From: Salinisphaera sp040361255
GTDB taxonomy: Bacteria; Pseudomonadota; Gammaproteobacteria; Nevskiales; Salinisphaeraceae
Length of the DNA stretch: 64,000 nucleotides
Direction of reading: 5' to 3'
NCBI RefSeq assembly: GCF_040361255.1
Contig: NZ_APNG01000013.1
Coordinates: forward strand, 62,001 to 126,000
Positions 1-8,723 of the stretch are shown one piece after another. The notes beneath the pieces were generated by a model. It was not told where the DNA came from, searched no databases, and saw only the letters and a list, made by a program, of their open reading frames with translations. Made by a program: the position numbers and the translations under genes. How positions within the stretch are numbered: position 1 is the stretch's first letter; each line of letters opens with the position of its first letter.

Positions 1-74
1 CCGGCTGTCGCGATATCGATGCCATTCGCGCGGGCGCGAGCCGGCTGGTGCGCGACGACCACCGCGCGGACTGA
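1..74 (+). CDS. 3' end of an unidentified gene (partial)
   Basis: An open frame (codons starting at position 3) runs in from the window edge and ends at TGA 72-74. Only about 23 residues are visible, ending RLVRDDHRAD, a charged tail without a recognisable domain. The DUF3301 gene follows 11 bp later on the same strand, so the two probably share a transcript. Too little remains to assign a function. Confidence 0.45.
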   Translation, partial: GCRDIDAIRAGASRLVRDDHRAD

Positions 75-85
75 GCCGGCCGGCG

Positions 86-376
86 ATGTTCGAGTTCTTT
101 CCTTGGCTGATCGGCCTGGCGCTGGTCGCCCTGTTCTGGTGGCAATCGCTGGGCGCGCGCTCGGCGGCCCGGCGCGCTGCGCTCGCGGCCTGCGAACAGG
201 CCGAGGTGACGTTTATCGACGAACTGGCCTTTCAGCGCATCTGGATCGGGCGCGGCGCGCTGCGGCGCCGCTATCGCTTCGAGTTCTATCGCCGCGGCGA
301 CCGACGCTATTCAGGCCATGTGGACATGCACGGCCAGCGCGTCGCCCATATCGAAATGGAACCCTACCCCGTTTGA
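86..376 (+). CDS. DUF3301 family small membrane protein
   Basis: A 96-residue protein with one N-terminal membrane segment (about residues 4-20, ending LFWWQS), then a basic stretch and a short soluble domain. The tail reads YRFEFYRRGDRRYSGHVD followed by a hydrophobic strand, which matches the DUF3301 family of gammaproteobacteria. Family function is unknown; the topology suggests an inner-membrane protein with a cytoplasmic domain. It lies 11 bp after the partial upstream gene and converges on the GST gene 9 bp downstream. Confidence 0.75.
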   Translation: MFEFFPWLIGLALVALFWWQSLGARSAARRAALAACEQAEVTFIDELAFQRIWIGRGALRRRYRFEFYRRGDRRYSGHVDMHGQRVAHIEMEPYPV

Positions 377-385
377 TCGCGGCGC

Positions 386-961
386 CTATCCCGCCTGACG
401 CGGATCGGTTTCGGCCACCATCGGCTTGTCCTTGAACCGATTCTTGAGCGCGAGGAGCGCGCCATGATCGGCGAAGTCGAACAACTCGCGCATTTCGGCC
501 CAGTCGATCAGGCAATACAGACAGATGCTCGGATAATGCCATTCGTCGAATGCGCCGGCCGTGGCCATCTCCGACAGGGCATCAATACAGCGTTCGATGC
601 GCTCATGCTGGAGGCGGTAGAACAGGATGTCGGGCCCGGTGGCCAGACCGGATTTCTTGGACAGCGCGATGGTCACCATGGAATCGTTGGCGCCGTCGAT
701 GAGGGTGAGCTGGTTTTCCTGGGCCCATGACAGCGCGGCAAACCCCATCTTCTCGGACAGATAGCGCGCAATCACCCGCGAGTCGTAGATTGAATGATCC
801 GCGTCGATGAGCATCGGCACCTTGAGCGCGGGGTTGTTGCGACGCAGTTCGTCGCGATCGGCGCCATAGATATCCAGGGCCTCGAACGCATAGTCGCTGC
901 CACCGAGCAGCAGGCGTATGCGGCGTACATAGGGCGAAGTCGAAGAACCAATGAGTTTCAT
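386..961 (-). CDS. Glutathione S-transferase family protein
   Basis: A 191-residue protein starting MKLIGSSTSPYVRR, the usual opening of the GST thioredoxin fold. KVPMLIDADHSIYDSRVI (about residues 45-63) carries the cis-Pro and the acidic-Ser pair of the glutathione site. The rest is an all-helical C-terminal domain, slightly short for the family. The frame stays open upstream, but GAGG eight bases before ATG 961 supports this start. It probably conjugates or reduces an electrophile with glutathione in the cytoplasm; the substrate cannot be read. The intergenic region before the thioesterase gene at 1249 contains an inverted-repeat element. Confidence 0.85.
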   Translation of the reverse strand: MKLIGSSTSPYVRRIRLLLGGSDYAFEALDIYGADRDELRRNNPALKVPMLIDADHSIYDSRVIARYLSEKMGFAALSWAQENQLTLIDGANDSMVTIALSKKSGLATGPDILFYRLQHERIERCIDALSEMATAGAFDEWHYPSICLYCLIDWAEMRELFDFADHGALLALKNRFKDKPMVAETDPRQAG

Positions 962-1036
962 GAGCGATGCCTCGTTTTCGCACAGGCGTTTGGGGTGTCC
1001 CAGTCTACAGCTTCGTCTGGATTGCGCGTGCGGCTC

Positions 1037-1220
1037 GGGAATCTCTGTGTCACCCCTCGCGGATCGCGTTCGAGTCCTCAAAATGCGTTGCGACAAGACG
1101 TGCGAGCGCAGCGCCTGCCTCATTGGCAGGTCAAGCCCGCACAACGCGGTGGCAGCGCATTTGAGGCCGAACCCCGTAGGGGCCGTCGGCGCGACCACGA
1201 CAGGTTGTGCAGAGATTCCC
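1037..1220. mobile_element. Possible degenerate MITE-like element with short inverted ends
   Basis: GGGAATCTCTG at 1037-1047 is repeated exactly in inverse orientation at 1210-1220. The 184 bp between has no credible gene. Its interior has a module GCGACAAGACGTGCGAGCGCAG (1090-1111, written here as key bases only) and then CCCCGTAGGGG near 1173. The same two modules occur in the same order on the opposite strand of the element at 3483-3746. No target duplication is evident, so this copy may be old or imprecise. It lies between the GST and thioesterase genes and may supply or disturb their promoters. Confidence 0.45.
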
Positions 1221-1248
1221 TAAACTACGACCAAAGCCTTTAATCGCC

Positions 1249-1770
1249 ATGCGCATGAACGACAGCCAGAACGGCCACGGGGACGTCAACGACAACACCG
1301 AGATCACGCTGCGTTTTCTCGCCGAACCATCCGACGTGAATTTCGGCGGCAACGTGCATGGCGGCAACGTCATGAAATGGATCGACCATGCCGGCTATAC
1401 CTGTGCCGCCAACTGGAGTTCGGCCTATTGCGTGACCGTCTATGTCGGCGGCATCCGCTTTCTCAAGCCCATCAGCGTGGGAGACCTGGTCGAACTCAAG
1501 GCCGAACTCATGCATACCGGACGTACCAGCATGCATATCTCGGTCAGCGTGCATGCGCGTAACCCGCGCGACCGGCAGCGGCGCTTCACCACCCACTGTA
1601 TTCTCGTGTTCGTGGCCCTCGACGATAGCGGCAAACCGCAACGCATACCCGCCTTCGAGCCCGCCAGCGAACGCGCGCATCACCTCAATGCCTATGCCCG
1701 ACGCATGATCGAACTGCGCGAACAGCTACGCAGCGAGTCCGAATCCTTTCTCGGTGCAGTCAAGGCCTGA
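1249..1770 (+). CDS. Acyl-CoA thioesterase, hotdog fold (YciA/acyl-CoA hydrolase type)
   Basis: A 173-residue hotdog-fold thioesterase. NFGGNVHGGNVMKWID (about residues 29-44) is the signature helix region with the catalytic Asp/Asn area, and VYVGGIRFLKPISVGDLVEL (key residues F and P) is the following strand pair. Such enzymes hydrolyse short to long acyl-CoA in the cytoplasm. ATG 1249 is preferred over an upstream in-frame ATG at 1207, because that one lies inside the inverted-repeat element and would add a non-family extension. The C-terminal helix (HHLNAYARRMIELREQL) is typical of this group. It lies 101 bp before opgD on the same strand. Confidence 0.85.
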   Translation: MRMNDSQNGHGDVNDNTEITLRFLAEPSDVNFGGNVHGGNVMKWIDHAGYTCAANWSSAYCVTVYVGGIRFLKPISVGDLVELKAELMHTGRTSMHISVSVHARNPRDRQRRFTTHCILVFVALDDSGKPQRIPAFEPASERAHHLNAYARRMIELREQLRSESESFLGAVKA

Positions 1771-1871
1771 GGCGCGATTGGCGAGCGCGGGCCTGCGCCT
1801 GGCGCCAAACGCGATGGGGAACCCTCCCGGCCACTGCCTGTCTTGTCTTTCGAATTCATCACGAGCGACCC

Positions 1872-3482
1872 ATGAATCGACGCAACCTGTTGAAGGCATC
1901 GCTGGCCTTGAGCGCCCTCGGCCTGCCCGCATTCCCGACATTCGCCCAGAACGTACGTACCGATGAGCACGGCGAACCCTTCGATTTCGATCGCCTGAAA
2001 CAGCGCGCCAAGGCATTGGCCGCCAAGCCGTATCACGACAACGCAGAAACGCTGCCGCCGACGCTGGCCAATCTCGAACCGCTGAAATACCAGCAGATTC
2101 AGTACGATCCCAAATACGCGATCTGGCGCGACGCGCCCAACACCGACCTGAGCCTGCGTTTTTTCCATGTCGGCATGCAGTTCAACCTGCCGGTGCGCAT
2201 GCACGTGATCGACCCGGACACGCAGCGCGCTCACGAGATTCATTTCGACCCGAAACGTTTCGACTACGACGGCTCCGGTGTCGATCAGGCCCAGCTCAAG
2301 GGCCACGATTTCGGCTATGCCGGCTTCAAGCTGATGCGCCGTGACGACGCCGACCATATCGGCGAGATCGGCGCCTTTCTCGGGGCGAGCTATTTCCGGT
2401 TTCTCGACAAGAACCAGCAGTACGGCCTGTCGGCCCGCGGGCTGGCGATTGATACCGCCACCGAGCAGACCGAGGAATTTCCGGATTTCACCGCCTTCTG
2501 GTTCGAGCAGCCGCACGACGGCCAGCAGGCCATCGTCTATGCCCTGCTGGACTCGCCAGGCGTGACCGGCGCCTATCGCTTCAAGATCGATCTGGTCGAA
2601 GACGGCACGGTCATGGACGTGGACATGCAGCTGCATACCCGCCATCAGATCGGTCGTCTGGGGATCGCGCCCATGACGAGCATGTTTCTCAAGGGCACCA
2701 GCCAGGCCCAGGCGCGCGATACCATTCATCCGCAGGTTCACGACTCCGACCGCCTGGAAATGTGGCGTGGCAACGGCGAATGGGTCTGCCGTCCGCTGTT
2801 CAACCCGAAGACTTTGCAATACAACGCGTTTCCGGACGAGAACCCCCGTGGTTTCGGACTCGTGCAGCACGATCACGATTTCGACAACTATCGCGACGAC
2901 GTCGCCTGGTACAACCGCCGGCCCAGCCTGTGGGTGGAACCCACCAGCGATTGGGGCAAGGGTCAGATCGCGCTGTTCGAGCTGCCGACCGTGGGCGAAA
3001 CGGTGGACAACATCGGCGCATTCTGGATTCCGGACGCCCCGGTCAAAGGCGGTCAACAACTCGACTTCAGCTACAAGCTCTACTGGCTGCCACTGCCGCC
3101 GGTTCAACCCACCCTGGCCCAGGTGGAAAAAACCTGGTCGGGCATGGGTAACGTGCCCGAGGGCTGGATTCCCGGCGACAAGTCACCGTCGGAATACGCC
3201 CGCCGCTTTGCGGTGGACTTCGTCGGCGACCCACTCGACAACTTGCCCGAAGATACACAGGTCGAAGTGGAGGTCGAGGTGTCGCGTGGCAAGCTCGGCA
3301 TGGTTCAGGCGCGCCGCTTCGAGCCGATCAAGGGCTATCGCGCCATCTTCGACTGGGTGCCGGAGACCCATTCCGACGAAGCGGTATCGATTCGGCTGTA
3401 TCTGCGCGCCGGCGATCGGGCGCTCACCGAAACCTGGCTGTATCAGTGGGTACCGCCCAAAGCCGACGAACGCTATTACTAG
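1872..3482 (+). CDS. opgD: Periplasmic glucan biosynthesis protein OpgD/MdoD
   Basis: A 536-residue protein with a twin-arginine style leader (NRRNLLKAS, then a hydrophobic run and FAQN), followed by the OpgG/OpgD domain over nearly its whole length. Recognisable stretches include FDFDRLKQRAKALAAKPY, YQQIQYDPKYAIW and RGFGLVQHDHDFDNYRDD. OpgD acts on the structure of osmoregulated periplasmic glucans. The leader and a length near the family's ~550 residues favour OpgD over OpgG. No opgH-type glucosyltransferase is nearby. The stop codon TAG coincides with the CTAG target duplication of the MITE at 3483-3746, so the insertion landed exactly at the gene's end without changing the protein. Confidence 0.9.
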   Translation: MNRRNLLKASLALSALGLPAFPTFAQNVRTDEHGEPFDFDRLKQRAKALAAKPYHDNAETLPPTLANLEPLKYQQIQYDPKYAIWRDAPNTDLSLRFFHVGMQFNLPVRMHVIDPDTQRAHEIHFDPKRFDYDGSGVDQAQLKGHDFGYAGFKLMRRDDADHIGEIGAFLGASYFRFLDKNQQYGLSARGLAIDTATEQTEEFPDFTAFWFEQPHDGQQAIVYALLDSPGVTGAYRFKIDLVEDGTVMDVDMQLHTRHQIGRLGIAPMTSMFLKGTSQAQARDTIHPQVHDSDRLEMWRGNGEWVCRPLFNPKTLQYNAFPDENPRGFGLVQHDHDFDNYRDDVAWYNRRPSLWVEPTSDWGKGQIALFELPTVGETVDNIGAFWIPDAPVKGGQQLDFSYKLYWLPLPPVQPTLAQVEKTWSGMGNVPEGWIPGDKSPSEYARRFAVDFVGDPLDNLPEDTQVEVEVEVSRGKLGMVQARRFEPIKGYRAIFDWVPETHSDEAVSIRLYLRAGDRALTETWLYQWVPPKADERYY

Positions 3483-3746
3483 GGCCTGTTAACACTAACG
3501 CCAACCGTCGCGTTGCCTTCCAGAAATTCGCCAGGCGAGGCGCGAGGAGAGATGTTTGGTGAGCCAAATGAACGACGAGCAACGCTGCATGGTGGATTTC
3601 TGGACGCAACCCGTAGGGACGCGGGCCATTTTTGCGCAATCCGGCATTGCAGCTCGCTCGTGTCGCAAAGGCAGATCTCGCTCACCGCGCATTGTCTTGC
3701 ACGAAAATGGGCCGCGGCGCGGCGATTTCGTTAGCGTTAACAGGTC
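3483..3746. mobile_element. MITE-like element with 18-bp inverted repeats and CTAG target duplication
   Basis: Left end GGCCTGTTAACACTAACG (3483-3500) pairs with the inverse of the right end (3729-3746) at 16 of 18 positions. Both sides are flanked by CTAG (3479-3482 and 3747-3750), a 4-bp YTAR-type target duplication as made by IS5-group transposases. The 264-bp interior has no plausible transposase, so it would be mobilised in trans. Interior modules (a CCCGTAGGG core and a GCGACACGAGCGAGC-like block, read on the minus strand) are shared with the element at 1037-1220. It separates opgD from the DUF4105 gene. Confidence 0.7.
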
Positions 3747-3841
3747 CTAGCCAGCGGCATGCATGACAGCCCGACGCCGCCGACCGAGGCGCATCCGTTG
3801 CCGGCCCCAGTACCGACAGCACGCGATTCGGCGCGCTCTGC

Positions 3842-4903
3842 ATGAATACGCTGTGGTTCCACCTGCTCTGGCAGGCGCCGCTCGCGCTGGGCGTGCTGTT
3901 GCTCGCTGTCTGGGGCGCGCTGGCTCTGTATTTTCGCGGTCCCGACGCGCAGATACTGCGTATGCTCATCATCGCCCTGTGGGGATTCGCGGCCGTGGCC
4001 GGGCTTGCCGGTATCGTGGGCATCCGTACCGGCACGCCGGCCATCGCGGCGCTGTCGTCGTTCGTGCTGGCGACGTGCATGCTCGCCCTCTGGTGGCATA
4101 CGATCCAGCCGCGCCAGGATCGCGACTGGGCGCCGGATGTGGCCCGCCTGCTCCACGCACGCATGGACGGCGATATCGTCACCCTGGACAACGTGCGCAA
4201 CTTCGCCTGGCGTAGCCGCGAGGATTTCGACGCGCACTGGGAAACGCGCCAATACGATCTATCGCAGCTGAGCAGTGCCGATCTGATCGTGTCCTACTGG
4301 ATGGGCCCGGCCATTGCCCATACGCTGGTCAGCTTCGGCTTTCGCGATGGCCGCCATCTGGTGTTTTCGGTGGAGGTGCGGCGCACCCGCGGGCAGAAGT
4401 TTTCCGCTATTGGCGGTTTTTTTCGCCAATCCGAACTGGTGCTGGTGGCCGCCGACGAACGCGATATCGTGCGCACCCGCAGCAACGTGCGCGGCGAAAC
4501 GGTGTATCTCTACTCGGTCGCACTCTCGAGGGCGGCCATGCGCTCGCTGTTCGAAGCCTATGTGGCCGAGGCCGACCAGCTCGAAGACGCGCCGCGTTTC
4601 TACAACACACTCACCTCCAACTGCACGACGCTGGTCTACGACATGGTCAAGCGCATCGTGCCGGGCCTGCCCTGGGACTACCGACTCCTGGCCTCGGGCC
4701 GGCTGCCGGACTATATCTACGACCTGGGCGCACTCAATACCGCCTACCCGCTGGCCGAGCTCAAGCGCCGCGGCTATATCAACGAGCGCGCACAGGCCAG
4801 CGATCGCGACGGCCGGTCCACGCCCGGATTTTCGCGCGCCATTCGCGAAACCGTGCCGCCCGCCCCCGAGCCGGGTACGACAAGCCAGGCCTCAGGCGCG
4901 TAG
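3842..4903 (+). CDS. DUF4105 (Lnb N-terminal periplasmic domain-like) membrane protein
   Basis: A 353-residue protein with three N-terminal membrane helices (about residues 7-30, 40-62 and 66-84), then a soluble domain. WRSREDFDAHWETRQYDLSQ (about residues 122-141, key W, E, R, YDL) and TLTSNCTTLVYD (about 256-267, conserved NCTT cysteine) are DUF4105 hallmarks. The family has a papain-like cysteine hydrolase or acyltransferase appearance; I infer a periplasmic or envelope role. A 28-codon reading frame (3759-3844) overlaps its start as ATGA, but its reality is doubtful. The 3' end overlaps the convergent patatin gene by 12 bp. Confidence 0.8.
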   Translation: MNTLWFHLLWQAPLALGVLLLAVWGALALYFRGPDAQILRMLIIALWGFAAVAGLAGIVGIRTGTPAIAALSSFVLATCMLALWWHTIQPRQDRDWAPDVARLLHARMDGDIVTLDNVRNFAWRSREDFDAHWETRQYDLSQLSSADLIVSYWMGPAIAHTLVSFGFRDGRHLVFSVEVRRTRGQKFSAIGGFFRQSELVLVAADERDIVRTRSNVRGETVYLYSVALSRAAMRSLFEAYVAEADQLEDAPRFYNTLTSNCTTLVYDMVKRIVPGLPWDYRLLASGRLPDYIYDLGALNTAYPLAELKRRGYINERAQASDRDGRSTPGFSRAIRETVPPAPEPGTTSQASGA

Positions 4904-6145
4904 AAACGCCTCGATTTCGTCGCAGCGTTCATGGGCATCGCGATAGCCGATATCGATCAGCGCGCGGGTGTACTCGGGGTCGAATAGCAGATAGCTGGTC
5001 AGATCCGCGCTCTTCGGGTCGGGGCTGCCCAGCGTTTCCAGCATGAAACGCACCGAGCGCGGCATGCGCGAAACCAGCTGGCTGGCGATATCGGCGAAAT
5101 CCTCGGAGGGCGAGACGACCAACGGCTCGACCACGCGCATGGGCTCGTGCACCTGCACGTCCACCGCCTGCGACTCGCTGCCGCCATAGGCACGTACCAG
5201 TTCGTTCATGCGCCGCAAATGGTCGAGATCGGCATCGAGATGATCGAGAAAGATCGCGTTCAGAAATACCCCGCAGATCTGCGACAGCGGCGGGCGCGGC
5301 GGCAAGCGACGGGCATCGAGGCTGTCGACATGGGTGGCGAGTTCGGCCTCGGTGAGTTCCTTTTCGCTGGCACTGCAGCGAATACCGATCGCCAGCACGC
5401 GCCGCGCGCCCAGGCGGATCGCCGGGCTCAAGGGATTGGTCAGACGCATGGCGCCGTCGCCGAACCAGGCCTGGGTGCCGCCGGTATTGAGCGCGACCGG
5501 GGCGAACACCAGCGGAATGGCCGCCGAAGCACAGACATGGTCGACCGTGATCGTCGCCGGCAGGGCGATACGCCGGCTCTTATGCCACAACGGATGGTGG
5601 GCCCGGCCTTCGATAAAGGTATAGGACTTGCCCGAGTGATAGCCGGTCGCGGTAATCGCCAGCGCATAGAGCCGGCCCTGGGCGATCGCGCGGCGAATAC
5701 CGGCGACCGGCAGTTCGCGTTCGAGCAAGCGCTTGAGCGGTGCGGCATCGAGCAAGGACTGCATACGCCCGGCGCCCAGCCAGGGCCGCAGGGCGGCATC
5801 GCCCAACAGGCGCCCGACATTGCCGGCCAGGGCGCGCAGATCGGTGCGATAAACCTGATCGGCACTCAATGCCGACCATAGCGCAGCCAGATGCGAGGTG
5901 GCCTCGTGCAGGCGCTCGCCGCGGGCCGCGAGTGCCGCGCCGTTGATCGCCCCCGCCGAGGCGCCGGCAATGATATCGAACGGCGCGGGCGCCTCGCGCA
6001 GGGCCGGTATCTCGCCGATACGCTTGAGCACGCCGGCCTGATAGGCACCGCGTGCGCCGCCGGCCGTCAGGGCCAGCGCCGTGAGATTGGACGGCACACC
6101 GGACTGGCGAACCTCATGCGCACTCATGCCGACCCCGATCGCCAT
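4892..6145 (-). CDS. Patatin-like phospholipase
   Basis: A patatin-fold lipid acyl hydrolase of up to 417 residues. ALTAGGARGAYQAGVL (about 26-41) is the oxyanion glycine loop, IIAGASAGAING (about 58-69) holds the GxSxG nucleophile, and WFGDGAMRLTNPL (about 227-239) supplies the dyad Asp in DGA. All three are intact, so hydrolysis of phospholipids or acyl lipids is likely. No signal peptide is apparent. The start is uncertain between ATG 6145 and ATG 6127 (MSAHEVRQ); neither has a strong ribosome site. The gene stands alone and converges on the DUF4105 gene. Confidence 0.85.
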   Translation of the reverse strand: MAIGVGMSAHEVRQSGVPSNLTALALTAGGARGAYQAGVLKRIGEIPALREAPAPFDIIAGASAGAINGAALAARGERLHEATSHLAALWSALSADQVYRTDLRALAGNVGRLLGDAALRPWLGAGRMQSLLDAAPLKRLLERELPVAGIRRAIAQGRLYALAITATGYHSGKSYTFIEGRAHHPLWHKSRRIALPATITVDHVCASAAIPLVFAPVALNTGGTQAWFGDGAMRLTNPLSPAIRLGARRVLAIGIRCSASEKELTEAELATHVDSLDARRLPPRPPLSQICGVFLNAIFLDHLDADLDHLRRMNELVRAYGGSESQAVDVQVHEPMRVVEPLVVSPSEDFADIASQLVSRMPRSVRFMLETLGSPDPKSADLTSYLLFDPEYTRALIDIGYRDAHERCDEIEAFLRA

Positions 6146-6301
6146 TCGTTATAACCGCGCATCGACACCCACACTCCAACCTGCAACGCGTTGAACGCCA
6201 GGCTTTGAACCAGAGTTCTGATCAAGCAAGTTGGATGCCAGAATGCTGCAGCGCGGCATAATCGTGGCAATAGGCGCGCGCAGGCAGGTTTCAGCCGCTG
6301 G

Positions 6302-7513
6302 TCATGGCGCGTTCAAACGTGGCCGCGTCCGGGCGCCGGCATCGGCAGCCACCGGACTGCGTTCGGCGCCATCCGGAATGCCGTGCACACGATCGCGCCC
6401 GGCCTGTTTGGCTTCGTAGAGCGCCTCGTCGGCATTCTGGATCAGCACATCGATATCCGGGGTCTGGCGCGCACCGGGCCGGTAGCTGGCCACGCCGATA
6501 CTCACGGTCAGCGCCAGCGTGTGCGGTGCCTCGGGTAACCCCTCGAACGGCTTGTCGGCCACCGCACAACGCATGCGCTCAGCGGCCACGAGTGCGGCCC
6601 GATGCGAGGTTTCGGGCAGTAGCACCACGAATTCTTCACCGCCGTAACGCGCGATCAGGTCGCTTTTGCGCACATGGGGTTCGATTGCATCCACCACATG
6701 GCACAACGCGGCATCGCCGACGATATGGCCGTAGGTATCGTTGACCTGCTTGAAATGATCGATGTCGATGAACAGCAGACTCGCTCGACGCTGGCTGCGC
6801 CGGTGGCCTTCCAGAATACGCTCGCTTTCGATGAAGAAACGGCGCCGATTGGCCAGCCCGGTCAGCGCATCGGTCACCGCCAGCCGCTCGACGCGTCCGC
6901 GATAGACAAACACGCGCCAGTACAGGTATTCGCATAGCAGCTGAATACCCACCACCGGCACGAAACCCATCCACACATAGGCGTTATAGATGTCCCAGGG
7001 CAGCGCGGCCAGACCGAACGGCGCCAGCATGAGCGGAAACACACAGACACCGGTCATCACGGCCAGCGCGAAACGAATCGACTGGCCGACCAGCAAAAAC
7101 GGCAGGAAGATGAAGAAGTAGAGATAACCGCCGATGCCGTATTGCGCGCCGTTATCGAGGCGCGACAGCACCATGATGAACGTCAGCGATACCAGCAGGG
7201 GCACGCAAACCGCCGCGATTTTCGCCAGCCGGGCATGGATATTGTTCCAGCTCGCCGCCAACCAGACGCATACCGACAGCGACTCGATCAGACGCAGCCC
7301 GATGGTATCGCGGGCATGCAGTGGATCGATCGCGTGATCCCAGATGATGGTCGTACACAGGAATGCCGCGGTGATCACCAGCGCCCCGCGGGCGAACATA
7401 CGAAAATCGTTACGCTTGGCCGCGAGATAATCGCCACGATGGATACGGCCCAGCCAGAACATCACGTTCCTGAACTGTCCCGCCGTTTGTTCGGCTCGAT
7501 GCTCCCGGCCCAT
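6302..7513 (-). CDS. Membrane-bound diguanylate cyclase (GGDEF)
   Basis: A 403-residue protein with five or six N-terminal membrane helices (about residues 35-200) followed by a GGDEF domain. The active site reads GGEEF (about 291-295), with DALTGLANRR at the domain start and the metal-binding FIDIDHFKQVNDTYGH. An RKSD sequence five residues before GGEEF is a canonical inhibitory c-di-GMP site, so product feedback is expected. AGGGGAG just upstream selects ATG 7513 over an in-frame ATG at 7552. The membrane part is not a named sensor domain that I recognise. Monocistronic, with about 110 bp to its minus-strand neighbour. Confidence 0.88.
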   Translation of the reverse strand: MGREHRAEQTAGQFRNVMFWLGRIHRGDYLAAKRNDFRMFARGALVITAAFLCTTIIWDHAIDPLHARDTIGLRLIESLSVCVWLAASWNNIHARLAKIAAVCVPLLVSLTFIMVLSRLDNGAQYGIGGYLYFFIFLPFLLVGQSIRFALAVMTGVCVFPLMLAPFGLAALPWDIYNAYVWMGFVPVVGIQLLCEYLYWRVFVYRGRVERLAVTDALTGLANRRRFFIESERILEGHRRSQRRASLLFIDIDHFKQVNDTYGHIVGDAALCHVVDAIEPHVRKSDLIARYGGEEFVVLLPETSHRAALVAAERMRCAVADKPFEGLPEAPHTLALTVSIGVASYRPGARQTPDIDVLIQNADEALYEAKQAGRDRVHGIPDGAERSPVAADAGARTRPRLNAP

Positions 7514-7623
7514 GCACTCCCCTCGTGCCGCCCCACGCGCGTACGCGATCACCCCTGTTGATATCTTGTTATCGGCCGGACCGCGAAATTATCTTCACGC
7601 CCGCCCGGCTGCCACGCTCGGAC

Positions 7624-8133
7624 TTATCGATCCGCCAGGTCGACGAGACGCTTGTACATGACCAGCGCATCCACCTCGCCCTCGATGGGATGACGAAACG
7701 CGCCCGGCAGCCGACCGGCGATGTCGAAGCCGTGCCGCTGCCATAGCCGAATCGCACCGGTATTGGTGGCCACCACAAGATTGTATTGCATGGCACGAAA
7801 GCCGAGCGCGATGGCCTCGCGTTGCGAATGCTCGCACAGGGCGCTGGCCACGCCACGACCGCGCGCGTCAGCGGCGACGATATAGCCGCAATTGCAGACG
7901 TGATTGCCGCCGCCGGGCTGATTGAACTTGAGAAAATAACTGCCAAGTATCGTACCGTCCGCCGCGTTCACGGCCACGAACGTTCGCAGCGGCGTATCCA
8001 TCCAGAGCGTGCGGGCGTCGGCTTCTTCGATATCCACGGCCACTGCATAGGTTTCACCCGCGCGAAATACGGGCTCGATGATCGGCCATAGCGCGGGCCA
8101 GTCTTCGGCTCGGGCCTGTCGTATCGCAATCAT
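7624..8133 (-). CDS. GNAT family N-acetyltransferase
   Basis: A 169-residue GNAT protein. GYIVAADARGRGVASALCEH (key R-G-R-G-V-A) is the acetyl-CoA pyrophosphate loop, and NTGAIRLWQRHGFDIAGRLPGAF is the usual C-terminal strand-helix seen in phosphinothricin or YhhY-like N-acyltransferases (key W, GF). The acceptor cannot be predicted. Its ATG overlaps the stop of the upstream thioesterase gene (ATGA at 8130-8133), so the two are translationally coupled. Confidence 0.85.
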   Translation of the reverse strand: MIAIRQARAEDWPALWPIIEPVFRAGETYAVAVDIEEADARTLWMDTPLRTFVAVNAADGTILGSYFLKFNQPGGGNHVCNCGYIVAADARGRGVASALCEHSQREAIALGFRAMQYNLVVATNTGAIRLWQRHGFDIAGRLPGAFRHPIEGEVDALVMYKRLVDLADR

Positions 8134-8585
8134 TCGGGGCGTTCCGGACCGGCGTGATCGATCAGCACGTCCGGCGCGCCGCGTTCGAAGCGCTCGCGCA
8201 GGTCGTCGGGAATCGGCGTCTTGACCAGCGGCTCGGCCTGCATCATCACGTACACCGCTTCGGCCTGGCATACCGGCTTGGCATCGGCCGCGCGTACGAT
8301 CGTGTAGCCGATGGTGAACGAGGTCCGGCCGAGTTTGATCACTTCGACCCGCGCTTCGAGCACGTCGTCGAAATGCGCCGGGCCCTGCCACTCGAGGGTG
8401 AGCTTGACCACCTGATTATCCAGCCCCCGGGCAAGCAGCGCACGATAGTCGCGCCCGAGTGCACGCATGAACTCGGTCATCGCAAGATCGACATAATCCG
8501 CATATCGCGCATTGAAGACCACACGCTGGGCGTCGCATTCGTTATAGCGCACGCGAAATCGGTAACGAAACGGCATCGAGGACAT
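8130..8585 (-). CDS. Acyl-CoA thioesterase, 4HBT/YbgC type
   Basis: A 151-residue hotdog protein beginning MSSMPFRYRFRVRYNECDAQ. YNECDAQRVVFNARYADY (about 14-31) is the 4HBT active-site motif with catalytic Asp and downstream Tyr, as in YbgC and 4-hydroxybenzoyl-CoA thioesterases. It likely hydrolyses short-chain or aromatic acyl-CoA. The frame is open to 8738, but the extra N-terminal residues do not resemble the family and would overlap the divergent cupin gene. It forms a two-gene operon with the GNAT gene through a 4-bp overlap. Confidence 0.85.
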   Translation of the reverse strand: MSSMPFRYRFRVRYNECDAQRVVFNARYADYVDLAMTEFMRALGRDYRALLARGLDNQVVKLTLEWQGPAHFDDVLEARVEVIKLGRTSFTIGYTIVRAADAKPVCQAEAVYVMMQAEPLVKTPIPDDLRERFERGAPDVLIDHAGPERPE

Positions 8586-8723
8586 GGCATTCTGAGTGTT
8601 GACGTGAACATGCGCCGCGGCTCGCGGCCTGTACCGGCCGCAGTCTTTACGCGCACCGATACCGCCGCGCACATTAGCAGGCCGTGCCAATCGTCGCAGT
8701 TCGCCCCGACCTGTTTGCTGCCC

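Noticed and set aside
1692..3107. Long antisense frame (471 codons) opposite opgD
   Set aside because: It is the shadow of a GC-rich gene whose sense strand has a clear OpgD product with signal sequence.
3513..3750. Short plus- and minus-strand frames inside the CTAG MITE
   Set aside because: They have no transposase motifs and no ribosome sites, and the element is far too short for an autonomous IS.
3759..3844. 28-codon frame ending in an ATGA overlap with the DUF4105 gene
   Set aside because: Proline-rich, no family, no ribosome site. The overlap could be chance, so it is mentioned under the DUF4105 gene but not called.
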